A stretch of 8,810 nt of DNA from Gemmatimonadota bacterium. GTDB lineage: Bacteria; Gemmatimonadota; Gemmatimonadetes; Gemmatimonadales; GWC2-71-9. Position numbers and translations under genes: made by a program. The notes below the pieces were generated by a model. The model was not told the origin of the DNA, ran no database searches, and saw only the letters and a list, made by a program, of their open reading frames with translations. Positions 1 through 7,000 of this stretch are shown one piece after another. The DNA lies in assembly GCA_029884275.1 (NCBI GenBank), contig JAOUIC010000047.1, positions 1 through 8,810 of the forward strand, given 5' to 3'. Within the stretch, counting starts at the first letter, position 1, and the number at the start of each line of letters is the position of its first letter.

Positions 1-8
1 CAGCCGCA

Positions 9-818
9 TTACGCCTGCACGACCGGCAGCTCGGATGCGAGCCCACCACGCCGGTAGCCTCGCGGATCGAGCGTGGCCCTCGCAAACCCCGCCTGCAGGA
101 TGAGCGGCTCGATGTCGGCCCATCGCGACTCGAGCCAGCCGACCCACTCCCGATCCGCCTCCACGGAGGCGGCTTGGCCGCGGTGGCGAACCCGGAGGTT
201 GCCGCCGATCCCCAGTGACCGGAGCAGCTCCTCCGCCCGCTCCACCTGGCGCAGGCGCTCCGCGGTCACCGGCAGCCCCTGGCTGAGCCGGCTGGCGAGA
301 CAGGGCGCCGCCGGCGCGTCCCAGACCGGGAGTCCCAGCGCCCGGGCCATCTCGCGGACCTCGCGCTTGGCGAATCCGAGTTCGGCCAGCGGTGACCTGA
401 TGCCGGCAGCCGCGCCGGCCGCGAGACCAGGCCGATGCTCGCCAAGGTCGTCGGCGTTGGTGCCATCGATGATGGTGTCAAACCCGCGGGCCCGGGCGAC
501 GGCACTGAGCTGAGCCCAGAGCTCCCGCTTGCAGTGGAAGCAGCGATCGCCCTGGTTCGAGCGGTAGGCCGGATCATCCAGTTCGCCGGTGCTGACTTCG
601 AGGATTGGAACCTGGTTCGCGCCGGCCAGCGTCACCGCCTGCTCATACTGGACCGCGGGGTACGAGGCGCTCCGGCCGATCACCGCGAGGAAGCGCTCGG
701 GCCCGAGTGCGCGGGCGCCGCACACTGCGAGCACCGCGGAGTCCACCCCGCCGGAATAGCCCAGCAACGTCCGGGCCATGGGCTGCAGGTGGGCCTCGAG
801 GCGCGCGACGGCGGTCAT
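9..818 (-). CDS. larE: ATP-dependent sulfur transferase LarE (nickel-pincer cofactor synthesis)
   Basis: A 269-residue cytoplasmic PP-loop enzyme. LarE proteins adenylate a carboxylate of the pyridinium dicarboxylate mononucleotide made by LarB and replace it with a thiocarboxylate; LarC then inserts nickel to give the cofactor of lactate racemase and relatives. Seen in the sequence: the PP-loop SGGVDS at residues 22-27, CFHCK at 93-97, the DGTNADD segment at 119-124 and APCLASR at 171-177. C93, C96 and C173 form the three-cysteine set expected of the [4Fe-4S]-type LarE, as opposed to the form that sacrifices a single cysteine. The ATG at 818 is chosen because it begins just before the PP-loop domain and gives the usual family length. 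The reading frame stays open far upstream, but only as a shadow of the next genes. No Shine-Dalgarno is visible. The gene is divergent from arfB with under 100 bases between them. larB and larC are not in the window, so the substrate assignment rests on family resemblance; a related PP-loop sulfurtransferase is the alternative. Confidence 0.88.
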   Translation of the reverse strand: MTAVARLEAHLQPMARTLLGYSGGVDSAVLAVCGARALGPERFLAVIGRSASYPAVQYEQAVTLAGANQVPILEVSTGELDDPAYRSNQGDRCFHCKRELWAQLSAVARARGFDTIIDGTNADDLGEHRPGLAAGAAAGIRSPLAELGFAKREVREMARALGLPVWDAPAAPCLASRLSQGLPVTAERLRQVERAEELLRSLGIGGNLRVRHRGQAASVEADREWVGWLESRWADIEPLILQAGFARATLDPRGYRRGGLASELPVVQA

Positions 819-914
819 GCCGGTAACGTAACAGGGTAGCGCATCCTCAGGCGATCCTCGGCACCCGGGAGCGGGCGGTCTTCCACTCGCATGCCCGCGA
901 CGCGAGAATTGGGC

Positions 915-1352
915 ATGCGTCGCGAGACACGCCTCCCCATTACGCCCGCTCTGAGCCTGCCCTGGTCCGAGATCGAATTCCACGCGACCCGGAGCGGCGG
1001 GCCCGGGGGACAGCACGTCAACACCTCCTCCACCAGGGTGGAGTTGTGGTGGAACCCGACGCGGAGCGGCAGTCTTACCGCCGCAGAGCGCGCCAGGCTG
1101 GTCGACAAGTTCGGTCACCGGCTCTCGGAGGACGGGTGGCTCCGGATCGTCGCCTCCGCGACGCGGAGCCAGCACCGGAACCGTGAGATCGCGATCGAAC
1201 GGTTCCAGTCCGTGGTGGCTCATGCCCTCGCAGTGCCGAAGGCCCGGAAGGCCACCCGGCCGACCGCGGCCGCGCGCGCGCGCCGACTCGAGACCAAGCG
1301 GCAACGAGGGCGGCTCAAACAAGAGCGCCGGCGCCGCCCGGACGAGGACTGA
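915..1352 (+). CDS. arfB: Alternative ribosome-rescue factor ArfB-like peptidyl-tRNA hydrolase
   Basis: A small basic class-I release-factor-like protein. ArfB (YaeJ) enters ribosomes stalled on mRNA lacking a stop codon, places its C-terminal tail in the empty mRNA channel and hydrolyses peptidyl-tRNA with its GGQ motif. Seen here: the catalytic GGQ at residues 31-33 inside RSGGPGGQHVN, a SEDGWLRI strand near 71-78, the RSQHRNRE helix at 84-91, and a strongly basic tail at about 109-141 containing KARKATRPT. That tail resembles the rescue-factor tail and not a canonical RF1/RF2, which would also carry codon-recognition domains. The ATG at 915 gives 145 residues, close to the 140 of the E. 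coli protein. An in-frame ATG at 891 adds eight residues and cannot be excluded; neither start has a good Shine-Dalgarno, and a weak GAGAAT box lies at 904-909. The stop is four bases before sua5, so the two genes are very probably cotranscribed. Confidence 0.9.
   Translation: MRRETRLPITPALSLPWSEIEFHATRSGGPGGQHVNTSSTRVELWWNPTRSGSLTAAERARLVDKFGHRLSEDGWLRIVASATRSQHRNREIAIERFQSVVAHALAVPKARKATRPTAAARARRLETKRQRGRLKQERRRRPDED
1344..1348 (+). promoter_or_regulatory. Ribosome binding site of sua5
   Basis: GAGGA lies eight bases before the GTG at 1357, within the last codons of arfB. It decides the start of sua5, because the reading frame remains open well upstream inside arfB. It is one of only two clear Shine-Dalgarno sequences seen in the window and would allow translational coupling with arfB. 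Confidence 0.6.
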
Positions 1353-1356
1353 CTCC

Positions 1357-2355
1357 GTGCCTACCCTGCGGGTCGATCCCCTCACACCGGATCCGTCGGT
1401 CATCGCGCGGGCCGCGGCGCTCCTGCGGAATGGCGAGGTGGTCGCCTTCCCCACCGAGACCGTGTACGGGCTGGGAGCAGATGCCACCAACCCCGAGGCG
1501 GTCCGGCGGATCTTCGAGGCGAAAGGGCGGCCGGCCTACAACCCGCTCATCGTTCATGTGGCGGACGTCGCGGCGGCGCGCCGGCTCGCCGCGCCCTGGC
1601 CGGAAGCGGCGGACGCGCTGGCCGACCGGTGGTGGCCCGGACCGCTCACCCTCGTCGTCAGGAAGTCCCCCGCGATACCCGACATCGTGACCGCGGGGCT
1701 GCCCACGGTGGCCCTGCGCGTTCCATCCCATCCTGTGGCGCAAGCCATCCTCAGGGCCGCCGGCGTGCCGCTGGCCGCGCCCAGCGCCAATCTTTCCGGC
1801 CAGACCTCGGCAAGTCAGGCCCGGCATGTGGAGAAGAGCCTCGGGGACCGCGTCCCGCTGATCATTGACGGCGGCCCGACCGAAGTCGGAATCGAATCGG
1901 CCGTCGTGGACCTCTCCAACCCCACCCCGCGACTGCTCCGCCCCGGCTCCATCTCACGGGACGACCTGGCGCGTCTGCTCGGCCAGCTGGAGGTTCCTTC
2001 GGGCGCTGCTGCGCCCGGCGCGGCCTTGCCATCCCCCGGGATGCTCGACCGCCACTACGCCCCCGCGGCGGAACTGGTGTTGTACAGCGGGTCACAGGAC
2101 CCGGTGATCCACGCGCGTCTGGCTGCGGCGCGGGCGGAAGGAGCCCGGGTCGGTGCCTTGGTGCACCACACCCTGCCGGGCGCCTGCGAGACGATCGTCG
2201 CCCTTCCGCCGGAGCCTGCAGGGTACGCCCGGGGACTCTACCAGGCGCTGCATGAACTGGACGAACGTGGCTGCCGGCTGATCCTCGTCGAAGCACCGCC
2301 GGCCACTCCTGCCTGGGCGGCGGTCCGCGATCGGCTGGTCCGGGCCAGCAGCTGA
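1357..2355 (+). CDS. sua5: L-threonylcarbamoyladenylate synthase, Sua5 type
   Basis: A 332-residue cytoplasmic enzyme that condenses threonine, bicarbonate and ATP to threonylcarbamoyl-AMP, the donor used by the TsaD complex to make t6A at position 37 of ANN-decoding tRNAs. The YrdC/TsaC domain covers about residues 11-200. It shows FPTETVYGLG at 31-40, the KGRP motif (K56, R58) and PSANLSG at 142-148 (S143, N145), which together provide the conserved K, R, S and N residues that bind the substrates. A linker holding the typical SPGMLDRHYAP segment (226-236) leads to the C-terminal Sua5 domain, about 237-332. It is therefore the long two-domain form, not the short TsaC/YrdC. The GTG at 1357 is chosen because GAGGA stands eight bases upstream and the YrdC domain begins soon after. 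It follows arfB by four bases and converges on comM with 14 bases between stops. No key residue is missing. Confidence 0.95.
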   Translation: MPTLRVDPLTPDPSVIARAAALLRNGEVVAFPTETVYGLGADATNPEAVRRIFEAKGRPAYNPLIVHVADVAAARRLAAPWPEAADALADRWWPGPLTLVVRKSPAIPDIVTAGLPTVALRVPSHPVAQAILRAAGVPLAAPSANLSGQTSASQARHVEKSLGDRVPLIIDGGPTEVGIESAVVDLSNPTPRLLRPGSISRDDLARLLGQLEVPSGAAAPGAALPSPGMLDRHYAPAAELVLYSGSQDPVIHARLAAARAEGARVGALVHHTLPGACETIVALPPEPAGYARGLYQALHELDERGCRLILVEAPPATPAWAAVRDRLVRASS

Positions 2356-2369
2356 GCCACCGGCCAGGG

Positions 2370-3926
2370 TCATTCGGACGCCACCGTCGGATCCGGCATT
2401 CCCGAGCGATCGAGGGTCCGGTACTGGATCGCTTCCGCGAGGTGCACCGTCTCCACCTCCTCGGCGCCGGCCAGGTCGGCGATCGTCCTCGCCACCTTGA
2501 GGATCCGGGTGTACGCCCGGGCCGACAGGTGCAGGCGCGCCAGCGCCGAGCGGATCAGGGCCTCCCCTTCCGGCCCCGGACGACAGAACCGGCGGACCTC
2601 GCGCGATCCCATGTGGGCGTTGGCATGGACCCCGGACAGACCCGAGAATCGTTGGTGCTGTCGCTGCCGGGCCTCGATGACGCGCTGGCGGATCGCGGCG
2701 CTCCCTTCCTCCCCCTCCACCATCAGGAGTTCGCCGGGTGGCGCCGCCGGCACGCGCAGCTGGATGTCGATCCGGTCCAGCAGGGGACCGGAGACGCGCG
2801 CCAGGTACCGCCGCAGCTGGAAGCCATCGCAGCGGCAGGGGCGGGCCGAATCACCGGCGTAGCCGCAGGGACAGGGATTCATGGCAGCGACCAGCATGAA
2901 CCTCGCAGGGAAGGTCAGGCTCATCGCGGCGCGACTCAGCGTGACCGAGGCGTCCTCCAGCGGCTGCCGGAGCACCTCGAGGACGTGGCGGCGGAATTCC
3001 GGGAGCTCGTCGAGGAACAGCACGCCACCGTGCGCCAGACTGACCTCGCCCGGCCGAGGAGTCGAGCCGCCACCGATCAGCCCCGCGTCACTCACGGTGT
3101 GATGCGGCGCGCGAAACGGGCGGGAGGTGACCAGAGCGCCCGCGGGCGGGAGCAGGCCCGCGACGCTATGCACGCGAGTGGTGTCCAGCGCCTCCTCGAG
3201 ACTCAGTTCGGGCAGGATTCCGGGGAGCCGGCGAGCCAGCATCGTCTTGCCCGCGCCGGGTGGACCGATGAGGAGGACGTTGTGCCCCCCTGCCGCGGCC
3301 ACCTCCATGGCACGCCGGGCCATCGGCTGTCCTCGGACGTCGGCGAAGTCCACCCCATCCGCGACGCGGTCCCGCAGCAGCGCCACCGGATCGGCGCGCA
3401 CTATGGGCAGCGGCGATTCCCCGGTCAGGTGCCGCACGACCTCGCGAAGACTCCGGGCCCCGACAACAACAAGACCCTGGACTACGGCGGCTTCGGGGGC
3501 GTTCTCCATCGGCAGGGCGAGACCGGCGAACCCCGCCCGGCTCGCCGCCAGCGCGAGGCAGAGCGCGCCGCGAACCGGCCTGAGTTCGCCGTCGAGTCCC
3601 AGCTCTCCCACCAGCATCGTGGTGTCGAGGGGGGCGCCCGGCACCTGCCCGCTGGCGGCGAGGATCGCGATGGCAATCGGGAGGTCGAACCCGGAGCCCT
3701 CCTTCTTGATGTCCGCCGGGGCGAGGTTCACGGTGATGCGCTTGAGCGGCGCGTCGAATCCCGCGTTGACGATCGCCGCGTGAACCCGCTCGCGCCCTTC
3801 CCGCACCGCGCCCTGCGGAAGGCCCACCGTGGCGAAACCCGGCAGTCCATTGCTCAGGTCCGCCTCGACCGACACGAGGCAGGCATCGATTCCGATCAGC
3901 GCCGCGGATCGGGCGCACGCGAGCAT
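2370..3926 (-). CDS. comM: YifB/ComM family Mg-chelatase-like AAA+ ATPase
   Basis: A 518-residue cytoplasmic AAA+ protein. Studied ComM proteins form hexameric helicases that drive branch migration during integration of DNA taken up by natural transformation; the family also occurs in species not known to be competent. Domain order: an N-terminal Lon-protease-like (ChlI) domain at about 1-170, with NGLPGFATVGLP near 26-37 and NLAPADIKKEGSGFDLPIA at 67-85; the ATPase domain with Walker A GPPGAGKT at 221-228, FRAPHHTVSDAGLIGGG at 271-287 and Walker B VLFLDE at 302-307; the PCPCGY segment at 351-356 followed by C364 and C366; and a C-terminal Mg-chelatase domain with ARAYTRILKVARTIADL at 469-485. 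Length is typical of the family. The ATG at 3926 has AGGA seven bases upstream. It lies downstream of the histidine kinase on the same strand after 141 bases, so it probably has its own promoter but could receive read-through. Confidence 0.95.
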   Translation of the reverse strand: MLACARSAALIGIDACLVSVEADLSNGLPGFATVGLPQGAVREGRERVHAAIVNAGFDAPLKRITVNLAPADIKKEGSGFDLPIAIAILAASGQVPGAPLDTTMLVGELGLDGELRPVRGALCLALAASRAGFAGLALPMENAPEAAVVQGLVVVGARSLREVVRHLTGESPLPIVRADPVALLRDRVADGVDFADVRGQPMARRAMEVAAAGGHNVLLIGPPGAGKTMLARRLPGILPELSLEEALDTTRVHSVAGLLPPAGALVTSRPFRAPHHTVSDAGLIGGGSTPRPGEVSLAHGGVLFLDELPEFRRHVLEVLRQPLEDASVTLSRAAMSLTFPARFMLVAAMNPCPCGYAGDSARPCRCDGFQLRRYLARVSGPLLDRIDIQLRVPAAPPGELLMVEGEEGSAAIRQRVIEARQRQHQRFSGLSGVHANAHMGSREVRRFCRPGPEGEALIRSALARLHLSARAYTRILKVARTIADLAGAEEVETVHLAEAIQYRTLDRSGMPDPTVASE

Positions 3927-3933
3927 GGAGCTG

Positions 3934-3937
3934 TCCT
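3934..3937 (-). promoter_or_regulatory. Ribosome binding site of comM
   Basis: AGGA on the minus strand, seven bases before the ATG at 3926. It supports that start over any later methionine, and it implies that comM is translated from a mRNA with a 5' leader, unlike the two genes around 8040-8074. Confidence 0.5.
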
Positions 3938-3951
3938 GTGGGAGTCAGGCC

Positions 3952-3982
3952 AGCATAGGGTGTGGAGAGGGACACGCACGAA
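3952..3982 (-). promoter_or_regulatory. Candidate comM promoter
   Basis: The minus strand has TATGCT at 3957-3952, matching four of six bases of the sigma-70 -10 consensus. A poor -35-like TTCGTG lies 19 bases upstream (3982-3977). Transcription from here would start near 3945 and give a leader of about 20 bases that contains the AGGA site. The match is weak and the spacing slightly long, so this is a suggestion only. Confidence 0.25.
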
Positions 3983-4067
3983 CCGGATGAACGCGGCGCG
4001 GGGCCGGGAGACGCGGGCTGGCGCCTATTTCAGTGGGGCAGCTGCCCGGCGAACGACCGGCCTCGGC

Positions 4068-7000
4068 TTAGCCGGGCCAGCGGATCGTGACGGTCGTGCC
4101 CACACCCTGTGTGCTCTGGATCTCGATTTTCGCCCCCCATCCCTCCACCAATCGTCGCACGATGGCCAGCCCGAGCCCGGCACCGCTGGTGTTGGTGGAG
4201 AACCGCGGCTCGAACACCCGTTCCAGCATGTCCGGTGGAATGCCCGGTCCATCGTCAGCAAGCTCCACCGCGGCCTCGCGGACGGTAATCACCAGGCGGC
4301 GGGCCCCCGCATCCCGTGCGTTCTCGACCAGGTTCCCCAGCACCTCGCGCAGCTCATCCCGGCGCGATGGCAGCGATGTTCCCCCCCCGGCCAGCTCGAC
4401 GGTGAGGTCGCCTTCGCCAAGCCGGTAGAGCGCGGTGACCTCGCTGGCGAGCGCGGCAACGTCCACCGGTTCCAGGGGCGCGTGCTCATCCCGCGGAGCC
4501 GCGAACCGGCTGAACGCCCGGGCGATGGTGTCGAGCCGTTCGATTTCCGCCAGAATCCTGGTGGTGATTTCCTCGAGTGCCCCGGGCAGCGCGGCCGGCC
4601 GCTCGCGCTCGACCCGCCTCAGGTGCTGCACGCCGAGCCGGATCGGAGTGAGGGGATTCTTGATCTCGTGGGCCACCTGCTGCGCCATCTCACCCCAGGC
4701 GAGGACCCGCGCGGCCCGCGTGACGTCGGTCAGGTCGTCAATGGCCAGCACCACGCCACCCCGCTCGCCGGCCAGCCGGGCGAGCTGCAGCCGAAGCACT
4801 CGCCCGCCCCGCTCCACCTCCCGGGAATCGTTGAGGGCATCACCGCGCGCGAATGCCGCCACGGCGTCAGCCACCGGGGCGCTCTCGCCGACGAGTGACG
4901 TCTGCAGCGACTCGCCTTCGATGAGGCTGGACCCCAGGACTTCACGGGCACGCGCGTTCGCGAGCAGGATCCGTCCCGCGGGCTCGAGGGCGATGACACC
5001 GGTCGCCACCTGGGAGAGCACCGCGGCGGTCCGCTGCCGCGCCCCCTCCAGCGCCGCCTGAGAGGCGCGGATGTCGGCCGCCATCTCCCCGAACGCGGCG
5101 AAGACCCGTTCGAACTCCCGCGGCGGCGCCACGGGTGACGGGAGTTCGCGGCCGGCCCCCACGGCGATAGCGGAACGCTCGAGGTCGGCCACCGGCCGGG
5201 AAAGCCCGCGCGCCGCCACCGGAGCGCCGACCAGCGCGGCCCCGATGCCGACGACTACCGCGAGCAGCAGCAGGACGGAGAAGTCACGCTGGATCTGTTG
5301 TCTGCGCCAGTCCGAGGCCAGCTGAGGGGTGGCCAGGATGCCAATGGCCTGCGGCGATCCGGCCAGGACCACCCGGTAGCCGAGCCGCACCGGCGCGACG
5401 TAGGTCGTCGCCTGGCGGGTCAGTTCGAGTTCGTCGCCAAGGCCAAGGCGCTGGAAGCTGCCCGCATCCTGGAGCGGCTCGACCAGCCCGAGTTCAGTCA
5501 ACAGTGGATGGCTTGCCGCGACCAGGCGGCCGCCCCTGTAGAGAAACAGGTCGGATTCCAGGCGGGCGGCGAGCGCGGCGAGCTCCGCCTCCAGATCGGA
5601 CTGTGGCTCGCCCAGGAGGCCGCCGGCCGACAGCATCGCATTGTGGAGTACCGCGCTGATCGCCGCGTCCCTGGCGCGCTGATTCTCCAGGTCGGCCCGC
5701 GAGAGTCCCCACACGGTGAACCCCACCATGGGCACGATGAAGAACATCGCGAGCGCCACGGTCAACCGAAACCGGAATGAACCGACGGTGCGCCGGAGGC
5801 TCGCGCCGTCCCATTCCGCTGACATCAGGTAGGCGAGGCCCACCACGCCGAGCACGACAAGCTGCACGGCGACCACCCCGAGCAGGCCGTAGGCCAGCAT
5901 CATCCACCTGCCGCGGAGGGGAATGGTGACGTGGACATGCCGCCCGCCGTCGGAGAACGGCACGACGGCATCCACCCGGAGCGCGCCACGCTCCCGTTTC
6001 CAGCCCGTCTCGGCCCCCCCGGATTCAGGAACGGCCTGCGGCGGTGACAGCGAGATGCCGTACAGCGGCCTGGCGTCGACCGAGGGCCTGAGGATGCGCG
6101 CGAGTCGTGTCGAGAGCATGAGTCGCGTCCGTGGTCCCACCACGACACTCACCACCCGCCCGCCGTCCAGCGCCGCCAGCAGCACGTAATGCTGTCCCGG
6201 CACCCTGCCGAGGCGATGGACTACCCGCCCCTTCGCGGGCTCGAATTCCCGGACCAGGGACGCGAGGCCCGGCGTCGGCACGTCCAGCGAGTCGAGTGCG
6301 ATGTCCGCGGTGCGCGATCCCGCGGAGTCCCACAGCGACAGCCGGACCGGGAAGTCCTGGCCGGCCAGGTCGGACCCCGCCCAGAGAAGGTAGAGGTCGG
6401 CCGCCGTGGCCAGTGCCGCTGATTCCTGAGCCCGGTCCGCGAGCCGGTGAAGCAGCGGTTCCGCCAGCGGGTCCTCAACCGTTCCAAGCCTCCGGTAGTC
6501 CTGCTCCGCCGCCAGGATTCTCCCGGTCAGGTCGGCCTGCCAGGTGACGACCGCGGCCAGCGCCGCGGCGAGGCCACTCACGAGGGCGGCTCGCGCCACC
6601 CGTTCCCGGACGACAGCCGCGATCGCGAGCGGCACAAGCCAGATCGCCGAAGACCACCATGGCCAGCCTCCGTCCGGCGTCCAGCTCTCGAGGCCTAGAA
6701 CTGCGGCGATCAGACCGGTCACGATGACAGCGGCCGACCCCCACGCGGCCGACCGGATCGCTCCCGCGCCGGCCAGGATCGCGCCGATCACCGCCAGGGC
6801 TGCAAGCGGAAACGCGATCGCCGCATACCAGGTCAGCCACAACCCGAGTTCGACCCCGAGGGGCGGCGGGTGAATCCCGTGCCCCAGCGCCGGGGCGGCG
6901 AACGGGACTGCGAGGAGGAGCACCGCCCCGGCCAGCCGGAACGTCGCGCTTCCGCTACCCGGGCGGTGTACCAGCCACCCCGCTCCGATCAGGAGCGCGA

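Larger units (their letters stand above)
3927..4067. other. Intergenic gap between the histidine kinase and comM
   Basis: This 141-base gap is the longest non-coding stretch between genes in the window. It holds the candidate comM promoter and ribosome binding site. Near the kinase stop there is a perfect 12-base palindrome, GGGCAGCTGCCC at 4036-4047, and a short inverted repeat at 4064-4074 spanning the kinase stop codon. Neither is followed by a T-run on the minus strand, so I do not call an intrinsic terminator. Confidence 0.5.

Noticed and set aside
1271..1283. Alternating CG run of 13 bases
   Set aside because: It falls in the coding sequence for the Ala-Arg-rich tail of ArfB and is explained by G+C-rich alanine and arginine codons.
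1183..1356. N-terminal extension of sua5 inside arfB
   Set aside because: The translation is an arginine- and proline-rich shadow of the arfB tail, and a good Shine-Dalgarno places the start at GTG 1357.
819..1490. N-terminal extension of larE across the whole arfB region and into sua5
   Set aside because: The extension is an antisense shadow of arfB and the start of sua5; the PP-loop domain begins just after the ATG at 818, and the total length would be nearly twice that of the family.
4036..4047. Perfect palindrome GGGCAGCTGCCC after the kinase gene
   Set aside because: It leaves little loop for a hairpin and has no following T-run, so it is not a convincing terminator; one such palindrome in G+C-rich DNA is not evidence of an operator.
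2442..4898. An 818-codon plus-strand open frame antisense to comM and the kinase
   Set aside because: It spans two well-supported minus-strand genes and the gap between them, its translation is low-complexity and rich in R, G, P, H and Q, and it shows no family motif. Long antisense frames are expected in G+C-rich genes.
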